Of a stretch of DNA of 64,000 bases, positions 35,796 through 43,956 are shown piece by piece (position 1 is the stretch's first letter; each line of letters opens with the position of its first letter). The translations under genes were made by a program, and so were the position numbers. The notes beneath the pieces were generated by a model, which did no database searches, was not told the DNA's origin, and saw only the letters and a program-made list of their open reading frames with translations. This stretch comes from Collinsella sp. (GTDB taxonomy: Bacteria; Actinomycetota; Coriobacteriia; Coriobacteriales; Coriobacteriaceae): the NCBI GenBank assembly GCA_019419505.1, contig DXZS01000021.1, forward strand, positions 1 to 64,000, in the 5' to 3' direction.

Positions 35796-38573
35796 ATGAT
35801 TCTCAACGGACCGGGAATTAGCTACACCGAGCCCGATATCGGCGCGGAGTTCGTGCCGCCGATACCGGAGCATCCGCGCGAGGCCATCGTCAAACTGTGT
35901 GAGCACTGCACCAACCGCCTGTTGCACCGCGACGAGCTGCTGGGCTACGAGTACTGGTCGTTTGCCGAGGCCGCAACCGACGAGCAGGCCGAAGTGCTCT
36001 GCAAGATGAAGATGCGCCGTCCCTATACGCTGCCCGAGATGGTCAAGCTCACCGGCATGCCCGAGGCCGATATCGAAAAAATGCTCGACGACATGAGCTA
36101 CACGGGTCTGCTCGAGTACAACTGGGAAAACCCCGAGCGCGCCAAGCAGTGGGTGCTGCCCATGCTGGTGCCGGGTTCCGCCGAGTTCCTCAACATGCGC
36201 GTGAGCCAGCTCGAGGAGCATCCGGTCTATGCCAAGTTTTTTGAGCAGGCGTCCAAGGGACCGCTGTCCAAGGCCACGCCGATGGTGCCGCCCGGCGGTG
36301 CCGGCATCGGCATGCATGTCATTCCAGTCGAGAAGGCCATCGATGCCGCGAGCACCTCGGTGCCGATCGAGCATATCGAGCATTGGCTCGACAAATACGA
36401 GGGTAAGTATGCCGCCAGCACCTGCAGCTGCCGCGCGAGCCGTCGCGTGATGGGAGAGGGCTGCGCCGACGACCCGGCCGATTGGTGCATCGCCGTGGGC
36501 GATATGGCCGACTACGTGGTCGAGACCGACCGCGGCCATTATGTGACGCGCGAGGAGGTCTACGACATCCTGCGCCAGGCCGAGGACAACGGCTTTGTGC
36601 ACCAGATCACCAACATCGACGGTGAGAACAAAATCTTCGCCATCTGCAACTGCAACGTCAACGTGTGCTACGCCCTGCGCACCTCGCAGCTGTTCAACAC
36701 GCCCAACCTGTCGCGCTCGGCCTATGTCGCCAAGGTCGAGAAGGACAAGTGCGTGGCCTGCGGTCGCTGCGTTGAGGTGTGTCCGGCCGGCGCCGCCAAG
36801 CTGGGCCAGAAGCTCTGCAGCAAAAAGGCCGGCGGAAAGGTGCCCGAGTATCCGCGTCAGGAGCTGCCCGATGCCACCAAGTGGGACCACACCAAGTGGT
36901 CGCCCAACTACCGCAACGACAACCGCATCGAGACGCATGAGTCCGGCACCGCGCCCTGCAAGACGGCCTGCCCCGCGCACGTTGCCGTTCAGGGCTATTT
37001 GAAGCTCGCGGCTCAGGGTCGCTATGACGAGGCGCTGGCGCTCATCAAGCGCGAGAACCCGCTGCCCGCTATCTGCGGCCGTGTGTGCAACCGCCGCTGT
37101 GAGGATGCCTGCACCCGCGGCCGTGTGGACGCCGCCGTGGCTATCGACGAGGTCAAGAAGTTCATCGCCCAGCGCGATCTGGACGCCGCGACCCGTTATG
37201 TCCCGCCTGTGGTGACCCCGACGCGTGCCGGCGGCTTCGACAAGAAGATCGCCATCATCGGTGCCGGTCCGGCCGGCCTGTCCTGCGCTTTCTACCTGGC
37301 CGAGAAGGGCTACAAGCCCGTCGTGTTCGAGAAGAATGAGCGCCCGGGCGGCATGCTCACCTACGGTATTCCTAGCTTTAAGCTGGAGAAAGACGTTATC
37401 GAGGCCGAGGTCGAGGTTATTCGCCTGATGGGTGCCGAGTTCCGCTATGGCGTGGAGGTCGGTCGTGATGTGACGCTCGACGAGCTGCGCGCGCAGGGCT
37501 TTAAGGCTTTCTACATGGCTATTGGCTGCCAAGGCGGCCGCCTTGCCGGTATTCCGGGCGAGGACGCCGGGGATGTGGCCGTGGCCGTCGACTTCTTGCG
37601 CGAGGTCAACAGTGGCAAGATCGACGCGCTGCCCGGCCGCACCATCGTGGTGGGCGGAGGCAACGTGGCGATCGATGTCGCGCGCAACGCCTGCCGTCTG
37701 GGCTCCGAGCATGTTGAGATGTTCTGCCTGGAGAGCGAGGCTCAGATGCCTGCCAGCGAGGAGGAGCGTCGCGAGGCCATTGAGGACGGCGCCCACATCA
37801 GCTGCGGCTGGGGTCCCAAGGAGGTTCACCTGGACGAGGCCGGTCGTGTGTGCGGCATCACCTTTAAGCGCTGCACGCGCGTCTTTGACGACGAGGGCCG
37901 TTTTGCGCCCGAGTACGACGAGAACGACCTACGTCGTGTCGATGCCGACCGCGTGGTTATGTCCATCGGCCAGTCCATTGTGTGGGGCGACCTGCTGGCT
38001 GGCTCCAAGGTGGAGCTTGGCCGCGGTCAGGGTGCCCTTGCCGATCCCCAGACCTACCAGACCGCCGAGCCCGACATCTTTGTGGGCGGCGACGTCTACA
38101 CCGGTCCGAGTTTTGCCATCGATGCCATCGCCGCCGGTCACGAGGCCGCCGTGTCCATCCACCGCTTTGTGCAGCCGGGCTCCACGCTCACGATCGGCCG
38201 CAACCAGCGCCGCTACACCGCGCTCGACCGCGACGACGTCGTGATCGAGAGCTACGACAACGCGAGCCGCGAGGTTGCCCATGTGGACCGCGAGCGCGAG
38301 AAGGCCGCGCCGTTTAGCGAGTACGTCGAGACCTTTACCGAGGAGCAGGTGCGCGCCGAGACCGCCCGCTGCCTTGGCTGCGGCGCCTCGATCGTCGACC
38401 CCAACAAGTGCATCGGCTGCGGCCTGTGCACCACCAAGTGCGCGTTCGATGCCATCCACCTGGATCGCGACCGCCCCGAGTGCTCCACGATGGTCAAATA
38501 CGAGCAAAAGCTCCCAAGCCTTGGCAAGTATGCTTTAAAGCGTGCAATCAAAATCAAGTTCGGTCGTAAATAG
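35796..38573 (+). CDS. Multi-domain Fe-S / FAD oxidoreductase (GltD/NfnB-like core)
   Basis: 925 residues starting at MILNGPGISYT (AAGGGA upstream). Order: an N-terminal region (1-300) with cysteines (KLCEHCTN, STCSCRASRR, CNCNVNVCY) and a winged-helix-like piece (YTLPEMVKLTGMPEADIEK); a 4Fe-4S motif at about 313 (CVACGRCVEVCPAG); the GltD-type cysteine domain at about 387-440 (CKTACPAH, CGRVCNRRCEDAC); FAD loop IIGAGPAGLSC at about 487; NAD(P) loop VVGGGNVAIDVARNA at about 618; and a C-terminal double cluster (CIGCGLCTTKCAFDAI). This is an electron-transferring flavoprotein like NfnB/GltD; the electron partner is unknown. It is controlled from the divergent TetR operators. Confidence 0.88.
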   Translation: MILNGPGISYTEPDIGAEFVPPIPEHPREAIVKLCEHCTNRLLHRDELLGYEYWSFAEAATDEQAEVLCKMKMRRPYTLPEMVKLTGMPEADIEKMLDDMSYTGLLEYNWENPERAKQWVLPMLVPGSAEFLNMRVSQLEEHPVYAKFFEQASKGPLSKATPMVPPGGAGIGMHVIPVEKAIDAASTSVPIEHIEHWLDKYEGKYAASTCSCRASRRVMGEGCADDPADWCIAVGDMADYVVETDRGHYVTREEVYDILRQAEDNGFVHQITNIDGENKIFAICNCNVNVCYALRTSQLFNTPNLSRSAYVAKVEKDKCVACGRCVEVCPAGAAKLGQKLCSKKAGGKVPEYPRQELPDATKWDHTKWSPNYRNDNRIETHESGTAPCKTACPAHVAVQGYLKLAAQGRYDEALALIKRENPLPAICGRVCNRRCEDACTRGRVDAAVAIDEVKKFIAQRDLDAATRYVPPVVTPTRAGGFDKKIAIIGAGPAGLSCAFYLAEKGYKPVVFEKNERPGGMLTYGIPSFKLEKDVIEAEVEVIRLMGAEFRYGVEVGRDVTLDELRAQGFKAFYMAIGCQGGRLAGIPGEDAGDVAVAVDFLREVNSGKIDALPGRTIVVGGGNVAIDVARNACRLGSEHVEMFCLESEAQMPASEEERREAIEDGAHISCGWGPKEVHLDEAGRVCGITFKRCTRVFDDEGRFAPEYDENDLRRVDADRVVMSIGQSIVWGDLLAGSKVELGRGQGALADPQTYQTAEPDIFVGGDVYTGPSFAIDAIAAGHEAAVSIHRFVQPGSTLTIGRNQRRYTALDRDDVVIESYDNASREVAHVDREREKAAPFSEYVETFTEEQVRAETARCLGCGASIVDPNKCIGCGLCTTKCAFDAIHLDRDRPECSTMVKYEQKLPSLGKYALKRAIKIKFGRK

Positions 38574-38588
38574 GTAACCATGGCGGGT

Positions 38589-38630
38589 AAGGGGACGGCG
38601 CAGACTAGATTTCGCTGTCCCCTTGCTTTG
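38589..38630 (+). terminator. Hairpin between oxidoreductase and hypA
   Basis: AAGGGGACGGCG pairs with CGCTGTCCCCTT (one mismatch), followed by GCTTTGAG; weak T content. Could be a terminator or a GGGGAC-type repeat. Confidence 0.55.
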
Positions 38631-38669
38631 AGTTTGCATCGCATCAACCGTTGTTGAAAGGTTTCTACC

Positions 38670-39098
38670 TTGCATGAATTGGGAATCGTTTATCACATTA
38701 TTCGCGATGTTGAGAACGTGGCGCGCGCCAATGGCGTGCGTCGCGTTTCGAGCGTCACGCTGCTGCTGGGCGAGGTCTCGGGCGTCGTTCCCGACTTGCT
38801 GCTCGACGCTTGGCGCTGGGCGGCAGATAAAAAGTCCATCACGCAGGGCGCGGAGCTTATCGTGGAGCCCGTCGAGGCCGTGACGCATTGCGAGGCGTGC
38901 GGCCGCGACTATGCGACAGTCGAGCACGGCAAGACCTGCCCCCATTGCGGCAGTGGCGATACCTATTTGCTCCAGGGCCAAGAGGTCATGATCAAGCAGA
39001 TCGAGACCCCCGACGAGGATCCGGCAGACGCTGCCCCCGGCGGCCCTTCTGACGCCCCCGACGCCGTCGACGTCGCTAACCCTCTCCACATCGTCTAG
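38670..39098 (+). CDS. hypA: Nickel insertion protein HypA
   Basis: Delivers nickel to the hydrogenase large subunit. 142 residues. It starts with TTG: HypA proteins invariably begin Met-His-Glu, and TTG CAT GAA gives this (His2 binds nickel); GAAAGG lies before it. The zinc site shows CEACGRDY and CPHCGSGD. The C-terminus is extended by about 25 acidic/Pro residues beyond the normal 115. It lies 30 kb from hypC-F and has no hypB beside it. The preceding oxidoreductase is on the same strand but separated by a hairpin. Confidence 0.93.
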   Translation: MHELGIVYHIIRDVENVARANGVRRVSSVTLLLGEVSGVVPDLLLDAWRWAADKKSITQGAELIVEPVEAVTHCEACGRDYATVEHGKTCPHCGSGDTYLLQGQEVMIKQIETPDEDPADAAPGGPSDAPDAVDVANPLHIV

Positions 39099-39102
39099 CC
39101 CC

Positions 39103-39158
39103 TAGTCGTTGGGGACGTTCTTGTTTGACTAGTCGTTTAAGAACGTCCCCAACGACTA
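39103..39158. repeat. Palindromic repeat (family B), full copy
   Basis: TAGTCGTTGGGGACGTTCTT, short loop, complement ending AACGACTA at 39158. Half copies lie at 138 and 2885. Confidence 0.85.
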
Positions 39159-39200
39159 CTTGCGCTAGAGCATAAGTTATACAATTAGTCAAGTTATGTC

Positions 39201-39428
39201 TGTTTAAACAAAATAGCGGCACGCAGGCGCATTGGGATTAACCTAAAAGCGGCGTTAATGAACAGAGTGTCTGTATATATCTGTGAAAGTAATTGGGAAA
39301 TCACGTTTTAGTAGGCAATGAGCTGTAAATCAGCAACGTAATCAATTTGTAACAAACTTAGACGTTTAAACAAATAATGCAACCGTTTGCGAATTTAGCT
39401 ATAAATCCACAAGGCGAACAGGTATACT
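39201..39428 (+). promoter_or_regulatory. AT-rich leader of the mannose-type PTS operon
   Basis: The 317 bases between the repeat and manX are markedly AT-rich and hold no gene. GTTTAAACAAA occurs twice (about 39202 and 39364), containing the palindrome GTTTAAAC; a regulator site is likely. A good -10 hexamer TATACT lies at 39423-39428, 48 bases before the start codon; no clear -35, so an activator may be needed. Confidence 0.5.
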
Positions 39429-39475
39429 CCTTTATTGTCGTGTAGGAAATACGTAGACAAAAAGGAGGTTATGTG

Positions 39476-40465
39476 ATGGTAAGTATTGTTCTTGCTAGCC
39501 ATGGTGACTTGGCGGCTGGAATCAAGCAGACGGGCTCGATGGTCTTTGGCGATCAGCCGTCTGTTGCCGTGGTCTCGCTCGAGCCGAGCATGGGCCCCGA
39601 CGACTTCCGTGCCAAGGTCGAGGAGGCAATCGCTTCCTTCGAGGACCAGGAGCAGGTGCTCTTCCTCGTTGATCTGTGGGGCGGCACGCCCTTCAACCAG
39701 ATCAGCGGGCTCATCGAGGGCCACGATTCCTGGGCTATCGTCACCGGTGTCAATCTGCCTATGCTCATCGAGGCATATTCGCAGCGCTTTGACGCAAAGA
39801 ACACTGCACATGCGATCGCAAAACATCTCGTGACTGAGGCTAAGGCTGGCGTGCGCGTCAAGCCCGAGTCTCTGGAGCCCGAGGAGAAGAAACCGGCTGC
39901 GGCCGCCGCTGCTCCTGCGGGTGCCATTCCTCCGGGAACGGTGATCGGCGACGGGCACATCAAGATCGCCCACGTCCGTATCGACACCCGTCTGCTTCAT
40001 GGTCAGGTGGCCACCACGTGGACCAAGCAGATCAACCCCAACCGCATCATCGTGGTTTCCGACGGCGTTGCTCACGACGAGCTCCGCAAGACCATGATCG
40101 AGCAGGCTGCCCCTCCGGGAGTCCATGCCAACGTCGTGCCCATCAAGAAGATGGCCGAGGTCGTCAAGGACACGCGCTTTGGTGACACCAAGGCCATGCT
40201 GCTCTTCGAGAACCCGCAGGATCTGCTCAAGGCCATCGAGGCCGGCGTCGACATCAAGGAAGTCAACATCGGTTCCATGGCTCACTCCAAGGGCAAGGTC
40301 GTCGTCACCAACGCCGTCGCTATGGGCGATGACGACGTTAAGACTCTCGAGGCCCTCAAGGCCAAGGGCGTCAAGTTCGAGGTCCGCAAGGTTCCTTCGG
40401 ATTCCTCCGAGGATCTCGACGCCATGTTGAAGAAAGCTAAGGCCGAACTGGCCGCTCAAGCATAG
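39476..40465 (+). CDS. manX: PTS mannose-family EIIAB component
   Basis: Cytoplasmic fused EIIA-EIIB for mannose/glucose or related hexoses, 329 residues. EIIA (1-125) begins MVSIVLASHGDLAAG, with His9 as the phosphorylated residue. A Pro/Ala linker (about 140-160, KKPAAAAAAPAGAIPP) leads to EIIB with IAHVRIDTRLLHGQVATTW, His in the loop as second phosphorylation site. AAGGAGG precedes the ATG at ideal distance. First gene of manXYZ, with manY 18 bases later. Confidence 0.96.
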   Translation: MVSIVLASHGDLAAGIKQTGSMVFGDQPSVAVVSLEPSMGPDDFRAKVEEAIASFEDQEQVLFLVDLWGGTPFNQISGLIEGHDSWAIVTGVNLPMLIEAYSQRFDAKNTAHAIAKHLVTEAKAGVRVKPESLEPEEKKPAAAAAAPAGAIPPGTVIGDGHIKIAHVRIDTRLLHGQVATTWTKQINPNRIIVVSDGVAHDELRKTMIEQAAPPGVHANVVPIKKMAEVVKDTRFGDTKAMLLFENPQDLLKAIEAGVDIKEVNIGSMAHSKGKVVVTNAVAMGDDDVKTLEALKAKGVKFEVRKVPSDSSEDLDAMLKKAKAELAAQA

Positions 40466-40483
40466 TAAAGGAGGGTCCGATAC

Positions 40484-41302
40484 ATGTCCGCGCTTACTAT
40501 TCTTCTAATCGCGATTATCGCGCTGCTTGCCGGTATGGAAGGCATTCTGGATCAGTTCCAGTTCCATCAGCCGCTCGTTGCGTGCACGCTTATCGGTCTC
40601 GTAACCGGTCACCTTCAGGAGGGCATCCTCCTGGGCGGCTCGCTTCAGATGATGGCTCTTGGTTGGGCTAACGTCGGCGCCGCTGTTGCGCCTGACGCCG
40701 CTCTGGCCTCGGTCGCTTCTTCGATCATCATGGTGCTCGCCCTCAACGGTGGCGCCACCGATTCGGCTAAGGCAGTTACCGCCGCCATCGCCGTCGCCGT
40801 GCCTCTGTCCGTCGCCGGCCTGTTCCTGACCATGATCTGCCGTACCCTGGCCACCGCTATGGTCCACGGCATGGACGCCTGCGCCGAGAAGGGCGACTTC
40901 GCCGGCATCGAGCGCTGGCAGTACGCCGGCATCCTCATGCAGGGTGTTCGTATCGCCATCCCGGCAGTGCTGCTGTGCATCATCCCGGCCGAGGCCGTTA
41001 CCAACGCGCTGAACGCTATGCCCGACTGGCTGTCCGGCGGCATGGCTGTCGGCGGCGGCATGGTCGCTTCCGTCGGTTACGCCATGGTCATCAACATGAT
41101 GGCCACCAAGGAGACCTGGCCGTTCTTCATCCTCGGCTTTGTCCTGGCTGCCATCCCTCAGCTCACGCTGATTGCCCTGGGCCTCATCGGCATCTCCCTT
41201 GCCCTCATCTACCTTGGCCTTAAGGACCTGGCCAAGCAGGGTGGCGGCATGGGCGGTGGTTCCGGCGACCCGCTCGGCGACATTCTGAACGATTACGAGT
41301 AG
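40484..41302 (+). CDS. manY: PTS mannose-family EIIC component
   Basis: Integral membrane permease subunit, 272 residues, strongly hydrophobic with about seven to nine helices. Typical: MSALTILLIAIIALLAGMEG, then HLQEGILLGGSLQMMALGW and NVGAAVAPDAALASVASSI. The polar Gly-rich end (GGGMGGGSGDPLGDILNDYE) is cytoplasmic. AAAGGAGGG stands before the start. It follows manX and precedes manZ by 16 bases. Confidence 0.96.
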   Translation: MSALTILLIAIIALLAGMEGILDQFQFHQPLVACTLIGLVTGHLQEGILLGGSLQMMALGWANVGAAVAPDAALASVASSIIMVLALNGGATDSAKAVTAAIAVAVPLSVAGLFLTMICRTLATAMVHGMDACAEKGDFAGIERWQYAGILMQGVRIAIPAVLLCIIPAEAVTNALNAMPDWLSGGMAVGGGMVASVGYAMVINMMATKETWPFFILGFVLAAIPQLTLIALGLIGISLALIYLGLKDLAKQGGGMGGGSGDPLGDILNDYE

Positions 41303-41318
41303 GAAGGGAGTGATACAT

Positions 41319-42239
41319 ATGGCAGAGAACAAGATTCAGCTTTCTAAGTCCGATCGTCAGAAGGTTTGCTTCCGTCATCAGTTCCTTCAGGGCTCGTGGA
41401 ACTACGAGCGCATGCAGAACGGTGGCTGGTGCTACGCAATGATCCCTGCGATCAAGAAGCTCTACACCAGCAAGGACGACCAGATTGCCGCGCTTAAGCG
41501 CCACCTGGAGTTCTATAACACGCACCCCTATGTTTCCTCCCCCGTCATGGGCGTTACCCTCGCCCTCGAGGAGGAGCGCGCCAACGGTGCCCCGATCGAC
41601 GACGTCGCCATCCAGGGCGTCAAGGTCGGTATGATGGGCCCGCTCGCCGGCGTCGGCGACCCCGCCTTCTGGTTCACCCTTCGCCCGATCTTGGGTGCTC
41701 TGGGTGCTTCCCTGGCCCTGTCCGGCAGCATTGCCGGTCCGCTGCTGTTCTTCTTCGCGTGGAACATTATTCGTTACGCCTTCGAGTGGTACACGCAGGA
41801 GTTTGGCTATAAGGTCGGCTCCTCCATCGCCAAGGACCTCTCCGGCGGTCTGATGGGCAAGGTCACCGAGGGTGCCTCCATCCTTGGTATGTTCATCATC
41901 GGCGCCCTTGTCGAGCGTTGGGTTTCCATCTCCTTTACCCCGATCGTCTCCAAGGTCACGCAGTCCGCTGGCGCCTATATCGACTGGGCTAATCTGCCCG
42001 CCGGCGCCGAGGGCGTCAAGCAGGCATTGACGATGTACAGCTCTGTCGGTGCCACCGCACTCGACCCGGTGAAGGTCACCACGCTTCAGGCCAACCTCGA
42101 TCAGCTCATCCCCGGCCTTGCCGCCGTGTGCCTGACCCTTCTGGTCTGCAAGCTCCTCAAGAAGAAGGTCAGCCCGATCGTCATCATCCTGGCTCTCTTC
42201 GCCGTCGGCATCATCGGTCGCGTCTGCGGCTTCATGTAA
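41319..42239 (+). CDS. manZ: PTS mannose-family EIID component
   Basis: Partner of EIIC in the membrane, 306 residues. Begins MAENKIQLSKSDRQKVCF; conserved GSWNYERMQNGGWCYAMIP, PVMGVTLALEEERANG, and GVKVGMMGPLAGVGDPAFW. Membrane helices lie mainly in the C-terminal half, and it ends RVCGFM. AAGGGAG precedes ATG. An internal terminator separates it from the DUF956 gene. Confidence 0.96.
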   Translation: MAENKIQLSKSDRQKVCFRHQFLQGSWNYERMQNGGWCYAMIPAIKKLYTSKDDQIAALKRHLEFYNTHPYVSSPVMGVTLALEEERANGAPIDDVAIQGVKVGMMGPLAGVGDPAFWFTLRPILGALGASLALSGSIAGPLLFFFAWNIIRYAFEWYTQEFGYKVGSSIAKDLSGGLMGKVTEGASILGMFIIGALVERWVSISFTPIVSKVTQSAGAYIDWANLPAGAEGVKQALTMYSSVGATALDPVKVTTLQANLDQLIPGLAAVCLTLLVCKLLKKKVSPIVIILALFAVGIIGRVCGFM

Positions 42240-42295
42240 GCACGCTTCGGCTTGAGACCGAGAGTTGCTAGGCAAGGGCTTTTGAGCCATTGAAA

Positions 42296-42340
42296 CGGAC
42301 CGCACCCGGTGGGTACACTGGATGCGGTCCGATTGTTTTT
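42296..42340 (+). terminator. Terminator/attenuator between manZ and DUF956 gene
   Basis: CGGACCGCA / TGCGGTCCG stem, then ATTGTTTTT. The next gene starts 20 bases later with no visible promoter between, so this probably sets the ratio of manXYZ to the next gene by readthrough. Confidence 0.75.
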
Positions 42341-42359
42341 ATTGGAGGGCGAGGCGCGT

Positions 42360-42758
42360 ATGGCGCAATCTCAGAACAGTACGGTCGATCTGGCAACGCC
42401 GGCAACCTGCCTTATGGGGCTTACCAGTCACGGTAACGTGATGGTGGGCAATAAGGCGTTTGAGTACTATAACGAGCGTAATCCCGAGGATTATATCCAA
42501 ATCCCGTGGGACGAGGTCGACTATATTGCCGCCGAGGTTTTGCGCGGCACCAAGAAGATTACGCGTTTTGCCATCTTCACCAAGGACAACGGTCACTTTA
42601 CGTTTTCGACGCGCGACGACAAAGAGACGTTGCGCGCGGTCCGCAAGTACGTCGACGAGGATAAGCTCGTGCGTTCGCCTGACTTTATCGATGTGACGGC
42701 TAAGGGCGCCAAGAGCATCCCCTCCGTTATCAAAAACCTCTTCCACAAAGGCAACTAG
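42360..42758 (+). CDS. manO: DUF956 family protein (ManO-type)
   Basis: 132 residues from MAQSQNSTVD (GGAGGGCGAGG upstream). The DUF956 family occurs almost only beside mannose-type PTS operons and is thought to modulate them. Conserved look: ATCLMGLTSHGNVMVGNKAFEYYN, IPWDEVDYIAAEVL, and the basic end. No membrane segment. Position right after manXYZ supports the assignment. It is followed by the family E repeats. Confidence 0.88.
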   Translation: MAQSQNSTVDLATPATCLMGLTSHGNVMVGNKAFEYYNERNPEDYIQIPWDEVDYIAAEVLRGTKKITRFAIFTKDNGHFTFSTRDDKETLRAVRKYVDEDKLVRSPDFIDVTAKGAKSIPSVIKNLFHKGN

Positions 42759-42779
42759 CCATTAAAGAGCGCCCCCCTA

Positions 42780-43005
42780 AAGTGGGACGCGGTTTCCCAT
42801 GAGGCTCGATCGGGAAAGTGCATCCCGGTTCGAGTGCCGATTGCGGGATGTAGTTTCCGGAACGGGCCCGTTTGGGAAACCGTGTCCCGTTTCGAGTCGA
42901 AATTCTGGGACACAGTTTCCCAGCGAGGTCCCATGGGGAAAGTCTGACCCAGAATTTGCCTGGATAGTGGGACGCACTTTCCGGAGGGCTGTTCCACCGC
43001 AACTT
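42780..43005. repeat. Tandem palindromic repeats (family E)
   Basis: Three and a half units at about 42780-42830, 42843-42893, 42906-42950 and 42966-42985. Consensus unit: GTGGGA, YRCRGTTTCCC, 13-15 bases, GGGAAA then SYGYRTCCC. The units are inverted repeats with spacers that differ. The last part runs into TTCCACCGCAACT also found near 18950. Between this and the tRNA only its promoter region (CTACACTAATACAA) remains. Confidence 0.8.
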
Positions 43006-43063
43006 CGAAGAGTGGGTATACGCTGCATTACAGCGGCGTAAATCTGCTACACTAATACAACAT

Positions 43064-43139
43064 GCCTCCGTAGCTCAGGGGATAGAGCACCGCTCTCCTA
43101 AAGCGGGTGTCGACGGTTCGAATCCGCCCGGGGGCACCA
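43064..43139 (+). tRNA. tRNA-Arg(CCT)
   Basis: 76 nt with CCA encoded. GCCTCCG pairs with CGGGGGC in the acceptor, D-arm GCTCAGGGGATAGAGC, anticodon stem CCGCT/AGCGG around CTCCTAA (anticodon CCT), T-arm with GGTTCGAATCC. It is the chromosomal attachment gene for the element that follows, whose insertion leaves the tRNA intact. Confidence 0.96.
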
Positions 43140-43141
43140 GA
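43094..43141. repeat. attL, left 48-bp direct repeat
   Basis: From TCTCCTAAAGCGGGTGTCGA to GGGGGCACCAGA, identical to 56625-56672. It overlaps the tRNA anticodon loop to CCA end. Confidence 0.93.
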
Positions 43142-43268
43142 AAAATCGCAGGTCAGGAGTTAATTTTGCTTCTGACCTGTTCTGGTTTTAGGGTTAAGAA
43201 CTGCTTTTGTTTGTAAATCTGGTAAGTAAATAATTTAACTTACCGAGTTTTCCACTGAAAACAGGAAA

Positions 43269-43437
43269 TCACCATTTTGGGGATAAAAAGTTTTCAACAG
43301 CCGTTAGTCGGTTCCATTTTGGTGAATCGCTTCCTCAATTTGGGTAAAAAATTTCACCATTTTGATGATTCGGCTGCTTTGAGTTTTGATAAAAACGCCT
43401 GTTCAGAAGCTTGCGCTATACCCATTTTGGTGAAACC
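43269..43437. repeat. Iteron-like ACCATTTTGG repeats inside attL
   Basis: Four copies of a 10-13 base motif: TCACCATTTTGG (about 43269), CCATTTTGGTGAA (43314), TTCACCATTTTGATG (43352), CCATTTTGGTGAA (43425), in alternating orientation with 40-70 base spacing. No gene in 43142-43559. Could be integrase arm sites, replication iterons or regulator sites. Confidence 0.6.
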
Positions 43438-43559
43438 AATTAATAGAGAAATATACTATAAAGATATAGGGACGGCGATGCCGTCCTCTTCGCTCGCGAA
43501 GCTCGCTGCGCGGCCACGTGCCGTGTCCTTGCCGCCGGCTACGCCGTCGATTGATTCGC

Positions 43560-43832
43560 TCACTGCGTTCGCTGATTGATTGACCAATCCGTTTTATCGG
43601 TGACACCAGTCATCAGCGCAGCAATTGACATGTTGAATCCATTGGCAATTTTACAAAGGTTTGAAAGACTGACATTTCTTCGTCCGACTTCAATGCTCGC
43701 GTAGTAGGAACGATCCATCTCAATCAAATTGGCGAACTGCTCCTGGCTGTACCCGAGTCCAGCGCGGAGCTCTTTGCATCTCATGCCGAATGATTTCTGA
43801 AGCGTCTTCGTATCCATGACAAAAAGAGTCAT
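43560..43832 (-). CDS. XRE-family helix-turn-helix regulator
   Basis: 90 residues (or 85 if translation begins at MDTKTLQKSF, 43817). HTH at about 15-68: LRAGLGYSQEQFANLIEMDRS then YYASIEVGRRNVSLSNLCKIA, a Cro/CI-type fold; a short tail follows. No clear ribosome site stands before either start, so a leaderless mRNA is possible. It is divergent from the surface-protein gene, and a palindrome (43835-43871) in the gap probably is its operator. It may control cargo or excision. Confidence 0.88.
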   Translation of the reverse strand: MTLFVMDTKTLQKSFGMRCKELRAGLGYSQEQFANLIEMDRSYYASIEVGRRNVSLSNLCKIANGFNMSIAALMTGVTDKTDWSINQRTQ

Positions 43833-43871
43833 GGATTGTTGTATTTATGCCAACGGACTATATACAACAAT
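43813..43871. promoter_or_regulatory. Palindromes at the XRE gene start, candidate operator
   Basis: ATTGTTGTAT (43835-43844) and ATACAACAAT (43862-43871), a perfect 10-bp inverted repeat around 17 bases. A second small one, CCATGAC / GTCATGG, straddles the XRE start codons (about 43814-43834). Confidence 0.65.
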
Positions 43872-43956
43872 CCCTGTTAAGGCGCATAATTACCTTTATT
43901 GGAAAGCACTCTGATGCCCAGTCGGATAGGGCACGGAAAAGGAATGGAACAGCACA

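Noticed and set aside
35796..39098. Hydrogenase diaphorase operon (oxidoreductase plus hypA)
   Set aside because: No hydrogenase subunit is near and a hairpin separates the two; closeness of hypA alone is not enough.
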